DNA from: Pseudomonas sp. dw_358
GTDB lineage: Bacteria; Pseudomonadota; Gammaproteobacteria; Pseudomonadales; Pseudomonadaceae
Assembly (NCBI RefSeq): GCF_018449655.1
Contig: NZ_JAAVUX010000008.1
Coordinates: 1 to 64,000, forward strand
Reading direction: 5' to 3'
DNA: 64,000 nucleotides
The notes under the pieces are model-generated. The model was not told the origin of the DNA and ran no database searches. It was given only the letters and a program-made list of their open reading frames with translations. Shown piece by piece: positions 1-8,540 of the stretch. How positions within the stretch are numbered: position 1 is the first letter of the stretch; the number at the start of each line of letters is the position of its first letter. A program made the position numbers and the translations under genes.

Positions 1-435
1 CAGGGTGCGGCCATGAAACCCGCCGCGAAATGCAATGACGCCGGACCTGCCCGTATATCCCCGAGCGACTTTGATCGCGTTTTCTACCGCTTCCGCACCC
101 GTGGTCAGTAACACCGACTTGTAGTGCTTATCGCCGCCTACCAGTTTGCTCAGCCGTTGGGCCAGTGCAACGTAAGGCTCATACGTCGCCACCTGAAAGC
201 AGATATGCGAAAAATAATCCAGCTGCTGGCGAATCGCGTTGGTTACATCCGGATGGTTGTGCCCCACGTTCAGCACGCCGATGCCGCCAACAAAATCCAG
301 GTATTCGTTGCCGGCGTCATCCCATACATAGGCACCGGCTGCCCGGGCCACTATTAATGGATGGGCAGTGGCGATGCCGTTGGAAACGTATGCTTCGCGG
401 GCTGCAAGAACGGGGTTGGAGTGAGGCGTTGGCAT
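1..435 (-). CDS. gabT: 4-aminobutyrate-type aminotransferase, N-terminal part (cut by window edge)
   Basis: This is the first 145 codons of a class III PLP-dependent aminotransferase on the minus strand; the gene runs off the window at position 1. The reading frame starts at the ATG at 433-435 with MPTPHSNPVLAAREAYVSNG and contains the family landmarks GGIGVLNVGHNHP, the phosphate-cup segment TTGAEAVENAIKVAR and the start of FRGGFHGRTL. These match GabT enzymes, which move the amino group of GABA or related omega-amino acids to 2-oxoglutarate, giving succinate semialdehyde. The catalytic lysine lies outside the window. It is divergent from the dioxygenase-ABC transporter genes and 6.4 kb from a guanidinobutyrase whose product would be GABA, so a role in the same pathway is inferred. 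Other omega-aminotransferases of this class are possible. Confidence 0.85.
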   Translation of the reverse strand, partial: MPTPHSNPVLAAREAYVSNGIATAHPLIVARAAGAYVWDDAGNEYLDFVGGIGVLNVGHNHPDVTNAIRQQLDYFSHICFQVATYEPYVALAQRLSKLVGGDKHYKSVLLTTGAEAVENAIKVARGYTGRSGVIAFRGGFHGRTL

Positions 436-794
436 GACCAGGTTCCTTGGGTAAGAGAGGGCCGGATGCTATTGCCCGTCACCCTTCCCTGCTACCTATT
501 TAAAGCAGCAGTGTTATCCACTTTTTTGGTATCAAAAGTAGAATTTGGTCGATCAGGAGTCGTCGTCGGCACGCTCGATATGCCGGCAAAGCCTTGCAGG
601 TCCTGGATTACAGCGCTGACAGGGCAAAACGGTGAGGTCATGCCGGCTTACATTCAAAACGTCTCATGTAAGCATGAGGCCATAGAAATGCCATCTCTGC
701 GGAGACTTACTTATAGTGGGGTTGCTCGCCGGTGTCCTCCTGTAGGCAGACCCAGTGGGCAGGCCGTCATCATTACGTAGGCAGCGGAGTCGTC
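436..794. promoter_or_regulatory. Divergent intergenic region, gabT-like / dioxygenase
   Basis: This 359-base gap separates the divergent aminotransferase and dioxygenase genes, so it must hold both promoters. I see no convincing gene in it. A short imperfect inverted repeat, TTTTGGTATCAAAA, lies at 524-537 and could be a regulator half-site pair. A purine-rich stretch (GCGGAG) just before 795 can serve as ribosome binding site for the dioxygenase. Confidence 0.35.
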
Positions 795-1637
795 ATGAAT
801 CATGTTCTTACACCCCAGCAAGTCGAGGCATTCAACAGAGAGGGCTTTGTGGGGCAAATACGGGTGTTGGATGCCGATAAGCTCGCGGTTCTCAACCAAC
901 GCATTGCCGACTTCGAATCACAACGCCCCGCCGACGTGGCATGGGCATTCGATATCAAAGCGAATCTGCTTTTCGATTGGGTCTACGAACTGGGATGCCT
1001 GCCGACCATCGTCGGCGCTGTTCAGGACTTGATCGGAAACGATGTGTATATGACCAATGCAGTGTTCCGCATCAAAAAACCTGGCTCAAGTATCGATTAT
1101 GGCTGGCACCAGGATTCAGCCCGCATCGAGATGACGCCTTCGTTCGTGATCGTATATATCTCGTTGTCCGATTCCACAGCCGAGAACGGCGGGCTGCGCG
1201 TCATTCCCGGCACGCACGACCGGGTCTATCCGTTCACCCTCCACGCCACCGCCGGCCAGCAAAAACGCAAGGTGGCCAGAACGACCGGGGTTGACGAGAC
1301 CCTGGCAGTCGATTGCCTCCTGAAGGCAGGGGAAATGGTGATCTTCCACAGCAATGTCGTGCACGGTTCCGCGCCCAATTACAGCGACGGGCGGCGTGTA
1401 GCGATCCTCTATGACTTTGCCCCAGGCGCAGCTATCCAAAGCGCGGGCATGAGTTCGGGGCAGTTGGTGGCGGGGCAGGCCTCGGAAAATTTTGGCCTTG
1501 AGCCGGTCCCTGAAACCGGATTGACCGATGCCAATGTTCTGATGCGCCGTCATTATCTGACGACCTACCCGGAAAACCCCTTGATGGGGCCGTTGGATCC
1601 TGGCGAACGCCCTACGTTTCCTGACCGGCCCTATTGA
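795..1637 (+). CDS. Phytanoyl-CoA dioxygenase (PhyH) family 2-oxoglutarate/Fe(II) oxygenase
   Basis: A 280-residue protein of the PhyH family, the group that includes ectoine 5-hydroxylase EctD. The Fe(II) facial triad is visible as H105-x-D107 in DYGWHQDSAR and H190 in FHSNVVHGSAPN, followed by the 2-oxoglutarate-binding Arg around residue 200 (DGRRVAIL). I chose the ATG at 795 (MNHVLTPQQV) because it follows a GCGGAG motif and the family begins at this point; a longer frame upstream has no such support. The gene precedes an EhuABCD-like importer by 62 bases and probably shares its transcript. It may hydroxylate the imported solute. Substrate unknown: EctD-like activity is not shown by the sequence. 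Confidence 0.85.
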   Translation: MNHVLTPQQVEAFNREGFVGQIRVLDADKLAVLNQRIADFESQRPADVAWAFDIKANLLFDWVYELGCLPTIVGAVQDLIGNDVYMTNAVFRIKKPGSSIDYGWHQDSARIEMTPSFVIVYISLSDSTAENGGLRVIPGTHDRVYPFTLHATAGQQKRKVARTTGVDETLAVDCLLKAGEMVIFHSNVVHGSAPNYSDGRRVAILYDFAPGAAIQSAGMSSGQLVAGQASENFGLEPVPETGLTDANVLMRRHYLTTYPENPLMGPLDPGERPTFPDRPY

Positions 1638-1699
1638 CGCTACGTCAGGCATGACGTGATGCACTGTTTGATTTTCGCCATTTAGACGAGAGCTGTCCC

Positions 1700-2524
1700 A
1701 TGTGCGCCTCAGATCCGCTCCCGATGATTGAGTACAAGAACGTCATCAAGTCGTATGGACACCTTCAAGTCCTTAAAGATTTCTCGATGACCATCAACAA
1801 GGGCGAGCGCATCGCCTTGATCGGCCCTAGCGGGTCGGGCAAAACAACCGTACTGCGAACGCTCATGACCCTGGAGACGATTCAAGGCGGGGCGATATTC
1901 ATGGAGGGTGAGCCACTCTGGCATGTCGAGAAACAGGGTCACCTCGTGCCGGCGCCGGAAGCGCATCTGCGTAAAATGCGTCGGAACGTGGGTATGGTGT
2001 TTCAGCACTTCAATCTTTTCCCTCATAAAACAGCCTTGGAGAATGTGGCAGAACCGCCGCATGTTGTTTTGGCCGTCAACAAGGAGGCCGCCGCCCTGCG
2101 CGCCCATGAATTGCTGCGTATGGTGGGCTTGGAAAGCAAGGTCAACCATCGTCCGGCGCAACTCTCTGGCGGCCAGCAGCAACGCGTTGCCATCGCGCGG
2201 GCATTGGCCATGCAACCGCAAATACTGCTGTTCGACGAGCCCACGTCTGCGCTGGATCCGGAGTTGGTGGAAGAAGTACTCACCGTACTGCGCGAGGTGG
2301 GAAAGAGCACGGACACCACCATGTTATTGGTGACTCATGAAATGGAGTTTGCCAGTGAGTTTGCCGACCGTGTTGTTTTCATGGACGCCGGACGCATTGT
2401 TGAACAGGCGCCGCCAGATCAATTATTTACCGCTCCACAAGAAGAGCGGACTCGATCGTTCCTGAAGAAAATCCTGGCTTCAGGACGAACCCTTAAAGCT
2501 CCCAACGCAACTGCCCATACCTGA
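1700..2524 (+). CDS. Polar amino acid / ectoine-type ABC transporter ATP-binding protein (EhuA-like)
   Basis: A 274-residue ABC ATPase: Walker [10 protein letters not shown] at residues 42-50, Q-loop [11 protein letters not shown], signature [14 protein letters not shown], Walker [14 protein letters not shown] and switch His in LLVTHEMEF. An insertion between Walker A and the Q-loop, around [20 protein letters not shown], is typical of EhuA from ectoine/hydroxyectoine importers and is absent from ordinary GlnQ proteins. It energises the import of the solute bound by the following periplasmic protein. It sits 17 bases before that gene and is the first gene of a four-gene transporter block. The EhuA likeness is from memory of the family, and the substrate need not be ectoine. 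Confidence 0.88.
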   Translation: MCASDPLPMIEYKNVIKSYGHLQVLKDFSMTINKGERIALIGPSGSGKTTVLRTLMTLETIQGGAIFMEGEPLWHVEKQGHLVPAPEAHLRKMRRNVGMVFQHFNLFPHKTALENVAEPPHVVLAVNKEAAALRAHELLRMVGLESKVNHRPAQLSGGQQQRVAIARALAMQPQILLFDEPTSALDPELVEEVLTVLREVGKSTDTTMLLVTHEMEFASEFADRVVFMDAGRIVEQAPPDQLFTAPQEERTRSFLKKILASGRTLKAPNATAHT

Positions 2525-2541
2525 ATCCAAAGGATTTTAAT

Positions 2542-3372
2542 ATGTTCAATATAAAAGCGGCCGTTGCGCTCGTCGTGATGCTGTCTGGCGTTCTGCTGTC
2601 TCTCGATGGGTGGGCTGATGTTTCGGACTACCAAAAAAATGGAGTAAAGATGGGCATGGCCCAAGAAGCGCCATACGCATTGCTCTCACCCGATGGCCAG
2701 CTCACGGGGGCATCCGCTGACATCACGACGGCTGTGTTCAAGGAGATGGGCGTCAACAAGGTCATTCCTGTGGTCTCGGACTGGGGGGCGATCGTTCCGG
2801 CGCTGCAAGCCAAGCGCCTTGACCTGATTTCGACCGGGTTGCTGATCAATCCTCAACGCTGCAAGGCATTGGCATTCGCCGAGCCCGACCTCTGCACCTC
2901 CGAAGCATTTGCGGTGTTAAAAGGCAATCCTCACGCAGTCAACAGCTATCAAGACTTGAAGAAGGAGAAACTCAAGATTGGCGTCTGCGGTGGTTGCGCT
3001 GAAGAGAAGCGGGCCCTGGAAGTAGGTGTTTCTCGCGATGATCTGGTGACTGTCAGCGACGTCTTCAATGGTCTGGAAATGCTCAAGGCCAAACGCATCG
3101 ATGTGCTGGCCTGGCCGGACTCGACGCTCAACGCTTCAATCACCTCCGCCAAAGAGACGACCGTGGAGGTGGTTGCCGCAGCAGGTGAGGAAACCAAGTG
3201 CTCGGCGGTGGCTTTCAATTCCGGCAATGCGGCGTTGCGCGACGCTTACGATGTGGCGTTTCTCAAGGTCAAGGCCAGCGGTGAGTTCGAAACAATTGCC
3301 AGGAAATACGGTTTCAATCCCGCTCTTAACTCGTCTGCCTCCCGCGAGTCGCTGTGTGCCACCACCCACTGA
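2542..3372 (+). CDS. Periplasmic solute-binding protein of amino acid ABC transporter (EhuB-like)
   Basis: A 276-residue family 3 extracellular solute-binding protein. It opens with a signal peptide (MFNIKAAVALVVML..., likely cleavage after GWA near residue 25). The mature part shows the two-lobed SBP_bac_3 pattern: GMAQEAPYALLSPDGQLTG, DITTAVFKEMG, then the substrate-loop region LISTGLLINPQRC. A short AAGGATTTTAAT sequence precedes the ATG. It captures the transported solute in the periplasm and hands it to the two permeases that follow. The four cysteines in the mature part are more than usual for this family. Ectoine, diaminobutyrate or guanidino compounds are candidate ligands; the sequence alone does not decide. 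Confidence 0.88.
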   Translation: MFNIKAAVALVVMLSGVLLSLDGWADVSDYQKNGVKMGMAQEAPYALLSPDGQLTGASADITTAVFKEMGVNKVIPVVSDWGAIVPALQAKRLDLISTGLLINPQRCKALAFAEPDLCTSEAFAVLKGNPHAVNSYQDLKKEKLKIGVCGGCAEEKRALEVGVSRDDLVTVSDVFNGLEMLKAKRIDVLAWPDSTLNASITSAKETTVEVVAAAGEETKCSAVAFNSGNAALRDAYDVAFLKVKASGEFETIARKYGFNPALNSSASRESLCATTH

Positions 3373-3393
3373 TCCCGTATTCCCGAGGCCTGT

Positions 3394-4062
3394 ATGGAAC
3401 AGCTAAAGCTCTATGCCCCCTATCTGCTGGAGGGCTTGTGGACAACGGTGCAACTGACGGTGATGGCTTCCGTGCTTGCGTGCATCATTGCCCTCACGAC
3501 CGGCATCGCCCGGTGCTCACCTCGCTGGTGGATCCGGGCAGTGCCTAGCTGTTTCGTGGAGGTATTCAGAGGAACACCCTGCTATGCGCAGCTTTTCTGG
3601 GTCTTTTTCGTACTCCCCATGTTCGGTCCATCCATCAGCCCTATGGTCGCGGCGACTGGGGTCATGGGTGCCTCTATTGGCAGTTACGGATCGGAACTCG
3701 TACGAGGAGCCATCAAAAATGTCGCCCTTGGGCAGTACGAGGCCTGTACCGCCTTGAACTACACGCGCTACCAAATGCTGGTCCGGATCATCATCCCGCA
3801 GGCCATGATTGCGATCATTCCTCCGGCCACCAACCTGTTGATCGATCTGTTGAAACTGACGCCGCTGGCGTCTTTGATCACGGTCGCGGAATTGACCCAG
3901 ACCGCACTGACCATGAGGCAGCAAACAGGCAACACGGCTGCCGCATTGTTTATCATTTTGCTCGGATATTTCGTGTTGGCTTCTATGATCGCATGGGTAT
4001 TCAAACGCATCGAATTCAAAACCGGTCGCTGGGCGACGGACAGCCCAGGAGGTGTTTCATGA
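3394..4062 (+). CDS. Amino acid ABC transporter permease (EhuC-like)
   Basis: A 222-residue inner-membrane permease of the HisMQ family. Predicted membrane spans alternate with the conserved cytoplasmic EAA-type loop: a Tyr-Glu-Ala-Cys sequence, ALNYTRYQMLVRIIIPQA, which contacts the ATPase. It starts 21 bases after the binding protein and overlaps the next permease by four bases (ATGA at 4059-4062), so the two are probably translationally coupled and form the heterodimeric membrane channel. Confidence 0.88.
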   Translation: MEQLKLYAPYLLEGLWTTVQLTVMASVLACIIALTTGIARCSPRWWIRAVPSCFVEVFRGTPCYAQLFWVFFVLPMFGPSISPMVAATGVMGASIGSYGSELVRGAIKNVALGQYEACTALNYTRYQMLVRIIIPQAMIAIIPPATNLLIDLLKLTPLASLITVAELTQTALTMRQQTGNTAAALFIILLGYFVLASMIAWVFKRIEFKTGRWATDSPGGVS

Positions 4063-4823
4063 ATTGGGACTGGGCTTACACCTTGGAGATTTTACCGTCA
4101 CTGCTGCAAGGCTTGAAATTGACGCTACTGGCGACCATGAGCGGATCCGCGTTGGCGGTAGTGCTGGGTTTCATTTTTTTTCTGGGACAACGATCGCCGT
4201 ATCGGCTCATCCGGTTACCCACTTATTGGGTAAGCGAATTCCTGAGAAGAACGCCACTGCTGGTTCAAATCTACTTTCTGTACTACCTGTTGCCCGACGT
4301 CGACATTCTGTTGCCTGCCCTGGCTGCCGGGATCATCAGTCTGGGTCTGCAAGCCGGGGCCTATATGGCCGATGTTTATCGAGCGGGTATTCAGACGGTC
4401 CCCAAAGGCCAGTGGGAAGCGGCGAAAGCGCTTAACTACTCCGTCGTTGACACATGGCTCAGGCTCATCCTTCCACAGGCGATTCCCGCCATGATCCCAG
4501 CCATGGTCAATTACATGATCTTGATGCTAAAGGATTCGTCGTTGCTCGCCACGATTTCCGTGTCAGAGATGATGGCGGTGGGCAAGAACCTGGGGAACGA
4601 TTCCTATCGATACCTTGAGCCCATTACCAGTTGTGCAGTCATTTACTTCGCGCTCAGTTGGATCGCCGCCTGGTCAGGCCGACGCGTTGAGCTTTACCTC
4701 GCGACCCGACACGCAGGCCAGAAAAAAAAGCAGGCACGTCGGCTTGCCGAGTATCAGGTAAGTGGGTACTCAAGGCTTCTCCCCTTTGGGGCTTTTGAAA
4801 AAGCTCGATCTGACAGGAAATAA
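4059..4823 (+). CDS. Amino acid ABC transporter permease (EhuD-like)
   Basis: A 254-residue HisMQ-type permease and the second membrane half of the transporter. The EAA loop reads GQWEAAKALNYSVVDTWLRL followed by ILPQAIPAMIP. I chose the ATG at 4059 (MNWDWAYTLEIL) because an ideal AGGAGG at 4047-4052 precedes it and it overlaps the stop of the first permease; an upstream in-frame ATG has no such site. The C-terminus is long and basic after the last membrane span. The EutA-like gene follows after 21 bases. Confidence 0.88.
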   Translation: MNWDWAYTLEILPSLLQGLKLTLLATMSGSALAVVLGFIFFLGQRSPYRLIRLPTYWVSEFLRRTPLLVQIYFLYYLLPDVDILLPALAAGIISLGLQAGAYMADVYRAGIQTVPKGQWEAAKALNYSVVDTWLRLILPQAIPAMIPAMVNYMILMLKDSSLLATISVSEMMAVGKNLGNDSYRYLEPITSCAVIYFALSWIAAWSGRRVELYLATRHAGQKKKQARRLAEYQVSGYSRLLPFGAFEKARSDRK

Positions 4824-4844
4824 TCGGTTTCAGGAGTTAGCGAT

Positions 4845-5639
4845 TTGACTCGTCAGCCATGTGCGACCGAACTGGTCGTACCGGATACCCTCGATTCGCC
4901 GACCCAGGTGCACAGCACTGTCGGACTGCTGAGCATGTCGATGGATCGTGTGGGATGTCAGGAGTTTATAGGATTTATCGGCAGTGCTCCGGGGCTCTCG
5001 TTGCTCCCCACGCGGCTTCCTATGTCTGACCGCGTGACGGTGGCCCATCTTGAACGGGTTCAGGCCTATCTCGCGGATGCAATCCGTCTTTTGGCGCCTG
5101 GGTCTGCGCTTGATGTTGTTTGCCTTGGCTGCAGCGCTGCGTCTGTGGCGATCGGTATCGGTAAAGTTCACGAAGCGATATGGTCAGTTCGTCCAGGCGT
5201 GCGGATTGTAACGCCCGTCGATGCGGCAATCACTGGGTTAAAAAGCCTGGGTACCCGTTCCATTGCTTTGATCATGCCCTATAAACCTCCCGTCGTGGAA
5301 CGTGTGAGGGCACATATCGAGGAGCACGGTATCGCGGTGAAGTTTGCTGTCTCGTTCAATCTCGACGGCGATACCGAAGCCAATCGTGTGTCAGAAGTTT
5401 ACCTGGAACGAAAGATTATCGAGGTGTTGAGCCGGCGTCCGCGAGTCGATGCCATCCTGATCGGCGCAGCTTCGCTACGAAGCTTTTCATTCCTGAGCCG
5501 GTTGGAACGGCAAATGGGAACGCTGATAATCAGCGATAACCAGGCCTTGGCCTGGAGGTGTTCAGGGTTGATAAACCCAGGCAGAGCCATCCAGGATCAC
5601 GGACGTCTCTGCGAACAGCCACATCCGAATGGCCTATGA
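4845..5639 (+). CDS. EutA / arylmalonate decarboxylase / maleate isomerase family protein
   Basis: A 264-residue protein of the Asp/Glu racemase superfamily, closest in type to ectoine-utilisation EutA, maleate cis-trans isomerase and arylmalonate decarboxylase. It starts at TTG 4845, supported by AGGAG at 4832-4836. The first active-site Cys region is present as CLGCSAASVAIG. At the second position, where these enzymes usually have a Cys in a motif such as S-C-T-N/G, this protein reads IGAASLRSF, so the Cys is replaced by Ala. In S. meliloti-type ectoine clusters eutA also follows ehuABCD, which supports the family call. The companion genes eutBCDE are absent here, so ectoine breakdown is not demonstrated. 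Confidence 0.75.
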   Translation: MTRQPCATELVVPDTLDSPTQVHSTVGLLSMSMDRVGCQEFIGFIGSAPGLSLLPTRLPMSDRVTVAHLERVQAYLADAIRLLAPGSALDVVCLGCSAASVAIGIGKVHEAIWSVRPGVRIVTPVDAAITGLKSLGTRSIALIMPYKPPVVERVRAHIEEHGIAVKFAVSFNLDGDTEANRVSEVYLERKIIEVLSRRPRVDAILIGAASLRSFSFLSRLERQMGTLIISDNQALAWRCSGLINPGRAIQDHGRLCEQPHPNGL

Positions 5640-5676
5640 TGGGTTTGCCGACCGCCTGAATTCAGTCGCCGCACCG

Positions 5677-6576
5677 TCATGAATAGACTGTTTTAAGGTC
5701 CGTCAAAAAGGCCTTGGCAATCTCGCTCAGCGTCGAGATGCGCTTATGGACCAGATGAAAGGTGACATCGTGCTTGAGCAGGTCAGGCGCGGCCGGGCGA
5801 AGAAATCCGTTTCTTACATAGGGCTCCGCGAAATGCTCTGGCAGGTAGCCCACGTAATGTCCCGACATGATCAGCAGCGCGGCCGCCTCCATGTTGTCCG
5901 CGATGGCGCCTTGCTGGTTCTCGTTTCGCCCATAGGTGGCTTCTGGCACGGGGTAGTGCCGGGTAACCCAGCGAAGCTGTGAAATGGCACTCTTGTCGGG
6001 GGACTGGGCGTCAGCTGAATAGAGTTCATGGCGCTTGCCACAGTAGGCATATTGCCGCTCAGTGAACAGCGAGGTGTAGTCGAGCCCAGGGGCCCGATGC
6101 CAAAAGTAGCCAATGGCTGCGTCCAGACGCCCACTCATGATGGACTCTTCGATTTCTCCCGGGGGTTTGACCTGGATGTCGAAGTTGACGGCCTGATCGC
6201 GTCTCATGAATAAATCGATGGCTTCACTGATCTTCACGTTCTGCGCAAACATCGTGTTGCCGATCATGCACAGTTTCAACGTGCCTACCAACTGCTTGTC
6301 CATATTGCGCGCCTCGATGCTGAAGGCATCGACGGCCTCAAGCATGCGCCTGGCCGAATCGACGAAGCGATCCCCCTTGCCCGTCAGTCGAAATCCGCCA
6401 CGACCTCTTTCGCACAATCGAAAACCCAGTCGAGTCTCCAGCGTTGACAACTGAAGGCTGATGGCGGACTGGCTGACGTTCAACTTCGACTGAGCGGCGG
6501 TCAGGCCCTGTGCATCCACCACGGCCAGGAAAGTCCTCACCAGACGCAGGTCCAGATCCGAGAAATTGCCGAGCAT
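5677..6576 (-). CDS. LysR-family transcriptional regulator
   Basis: A 299-residue LysR regulator with an N-terminal winged helix (DLRLVRTFLAVVDAQGLTAA then SQSAISLQLSTLETRLG) and a periplasmic-binding-like effector domain. It starts at 6576 with GGAGAAG upstream on its strand. It is divergent from the guanidinobutyrase gene and convergent with the EutA-like gene, so it likely controls one or both flanking blocks. The 231-base divergent region carries paired CATATG palindromes that could be its binding sites. Confidence 0.9.
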   Translation of the reverse strand: MLGNFSDLDLRLVRTFLAVVDAQGLTAAQSKLNVSQSAISLQLSTLETRLGFRLCERGRGGFRLTGKGDRFVDSARRMLEAVDAFSIEARNMDKQLVGTLKLCMIGNTMFAQNVKISEAIDLFMRRDQAVNFDIQVKPPGEIEESIMSGRLDAAIGYFWHRAPGLDYTSLFTERQYAYCGKRHELYSADAQSPDKSAISQLRWVTRHYPVPEATYGRNENQQGAIADNMEAAALLIMSGHYVGYLPEHFAEPYVRNGFLRPAAPDLLKHDVTFHLVHKRISTLSEIAKAFLTDLKTVYS

Positions 6577-6588
6577 TCACTTCTCCAT

Positions 6589-6612
6589 AAACATATGTTT
6601 TTGCATATGTAA
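6589..6612. promoter_or_regulatory. Tandem CATATG palindromes in lysR-gbuA divergent region
   Basis: Immediately upstream of the lysR start lie a perfect 12-base palindrome AAACATATGTTT (6589-6600) and a near-palindrome TTGCATATGTAA (6601-6612). They are adjacent, so the CATATG cores are 12 bases apart. A further CATATG overlaps the gbuA start at 6805-6810. Closely spaced dyads beside a divergent LysR gene are the usual layout of an autoregulated LysR control region. Binding is inferred. Confidence 0.45.
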
Positions 6613-6807
6613 GCTTTAACTAATGAAGGTTTTTTCAAGCAATCTCTAGCGATATCTTGTTTTCCACAGGCCAGTAGCAAGCGTCTCGGCATCGTCTGAT
6701 TATACGTTGAAGGCGGCGTTTTGAAAGGCTATCGGGTTTTTAAAAATCAATGAGCAATGACGTTATCGGCCTTCACTGTGCCCGTTATCAAGAGGATATG
6801 GAAACAT

Positions 6808-7761
6808 ATGAAAGACGCATTTTTTCAGCCTATGAGTGGCAACGAAATGCCTCGTTTTGGGGGCATTGCCACCATGATGCGTTTACCCGCGGCCACCTCC
6901 GCAGCCCATCTGGATGCCTGTTTCGTAGGCGTGCCACTGGATATCGGTACCGGGAATCGTTCTGGCACCCGATTCGGCCCACGGCAGATCCGTAGCGAAA
7001 GCGTATTGCTTCGGCCCTACAACATGGCGACTCGCGCGGCGCCGTTCGACTCGTTGCAGGTGGCGGATATCGGCGATGTCGCCACCAACCCCTATAACCT
7101 GTTGGATTCGATCAACCGAATCGAGCGGGCTTACGACGACATCGTGAAAGACGGTTGCAGGCCTGTCAGCCTGGGCGGCGATCACACAATAGTGTTGCCG
7201 ATACTGCGAGCGATGAAACGGAAATACGGAAAAGTGGGCCTGGTGCATGTCGATGCACACGCAGACGTCAACGACACGATGTTCGGCGAGAAAATCGCTC
7301 ACGGCACACCCATCCGCCGGGCGGTAGAAGAGGGGTTGCTGGACTGCAACCGAGTCGTCCAAATCGGTCTACGGGGTACCGGCTATGCCGCAGAAGACTT
7401 TGATTGGTGCCGTGATCAAGGGTTTCGGGTGGTTCAAGCCGAGGCGTGCTGGAATACCTCCCTGGTGCCGCTGATGGCGCAAGTTCGCGAGCTGATAGGC
7501 GATTACCCGGTTTATCTGACTTTCGATATCGACGGCCTAGATCCCTCTTACGCACCGGGCACCGGTACGCCTGAAATCGGCGGGCTGACGGTGCATCAAG
7601 GCCTGGAAATTATCCGTGGCATGCGCGGCTTGAATGTCGTCGGCGCGGATCTGGTGGAGGTTTCCCCCCCCTACGATCCTCAAGGTAATACCGCCTTGGT
7701 GGGCGCCAATCTAGCCTTCGAAATGCTCTGCATCCTGCCTGGTGTCGCCTATCGGGACTGA
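6808..7761 (+). CDS. gbuA: Guanidinobutyrase-like ureohydrolase (agmatinase family)
   Basis: A 317-residue ureohydrolase with both manganese-binding motifs: SLGGDHTI and VDAHADVND in the first half, then FDIDGLDPSYAPGTGTPE. The N-terminus QPMSGNEMPRFGGIATMMRL and the segment GTRFGPRQIRSESVLLRPYN resemble GbuA of P. aeruginosa more than agmatinase SpeB. GbuA hydrolyses 4-guanidinobutyrate to GABA and urea. I chose ATG 6808 because AGAGGA precedes it and the length then equals the family's; an in-frame ATG at 6757 would add 17 unconserved residues. GABA would feed the aminotransferase at position 1. Other guanidino acids are possible substrates. Confidence 0.8.
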   Translation: MKDAFFQPMSGNEMPRFGGIATMMRLPAATSAAHLDACFVGVPLDIGTGNRSGTRFGPRQIRSESVLLRPYNMATRAAPFDSLQVADIGDVATNPYNLLDSINRIERAYDDIVKDGCRPVSLGGDHTIVLPILRAMKRKYGKVGLVHVDAHADVNDTMFGEKIAHGTPIRRAVEEGLLDCNRVVQIGLRGTGYAAEDFDWCRDQGFRVVQAEACWNTSLVPLMAQVRELIGDYPVYLTFDIDGLDPSYAPGTGTPEIGGLTVHQGLEIIRGMRGLNVVGADLVEVSPPYDPQGNTALVGANLAFEMLCILPGVAYRD

Positions 7762-7816
7762 TCCCCCGCCCTTGGCTCACCCGATGCCCGCTCGCCTGAG
7801 CTCCCGAGGATTCAAC

Positions 7817-8515
7817 ATGACCAGCAAAACGCTAAGCTTTGAAGTTGTTCGCAAAGAGACACAACCGACACCGACGACGATCACTTTCAAAAGGCTCATT
7901 ATTGCCGGATGGACGGGTCGAGACAAACTGCTGCTGCAGCACCATATCGATGAAATGCGCGTGATGGGCGTCCAGGCGCCGGCGACAACGCCACTGTATT
8001 TTCGTGTGACAGCCCCCCGGCTGACTCACCAGCAAGCCATTGAATCTCCCGGCACTCAGTCCTCGGGAGAGGTAGAGTTTGTATTGGTCAAGCACGCCGG
8101 AGAGATTTTCGTGGGTGTGGGGTCGGACCATACGGACAACCTGTTTGAGTCGTCAGGCTCTACGATAGCCAAGCAGATGTGCGAAAAGCCCATGGCCCGG
8201 CAACTGTGGGCTTTGAGTGATGTGGAGGCGCATTGGGATGAGATCGAACTTCGCGCCTGGATCGAGGAAGCGGGCGTTCGCACGTTGTATCAGGAAGGCA
8301 AAGTCGTCGAGATGCTCCATCCTAGAGACCTCATCGACGGCCTGTTCGATGTCGACGAAACATTCGAAGATGGCACGGCTTTATATGGTGGAACCTTCAG
8401 CGCTATCGGTGGAATCCGTTTTGCCACCGCCTTCGAATTCGAGATAAACGATCCCGTGCTCAATCGGCGCATTGGCCATCGTTACACGATTGATCCCTTG
8501 CCCATCCGGGGCTGA
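7817..8515 (+). CDS. DUF2848 family protein
   Basis: A 232-residue protein of the uncharacterised DUF2848 family, recognised from HIDEMRVMGVQAPATTPLYFRV and the central block VGVGSDHTDNLFE...KQMCEKPMA. The family has been linked by fold prediction to fumarylacetoacetase-like hydrolases, but no reaction is established to my knowledge. The start at 7817 is preceded by CGAGGA. It lies in a same-strand run with gbuA, a 2-hydroxyacid dehydrogenase and a GST, so it probably acts on an intermediate of the same pathway. Confidence 0.75.
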   Translation: MTSKTLSFEVVRKETQPTPTTITFKRLIIAGWTGRDKLLLQHHIDEMRVMGVQAPATTPLYFRVTAPRLTHQQAIESPGTQSSGEVEFVLVKHAGEIFVGVGSDHTDNLFESSGSTIAKQMCEKPMARQLWALSDVEAHWDEIELRAWIEEAGVRTLYQEGKVVEMLHPRDLIDGLFDVDETFEDGTALYGGTFSAIGGIRFATAFEFEINDPVLNRRIGHRYTIDPLPIRG

Positions 8516-8540
8516 CAGAGTAAGAGCCAGGTACGCCAAA

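Noticed and set aside
1700..5639. Calling the ABC transporter block a full ectoine uptake and degradation operon
   Set aside because: The order ehuABCD-eutA fits, but eutBCDE/doeAB are missing and other catabolic genes stand in their place, so the substrate is left open.
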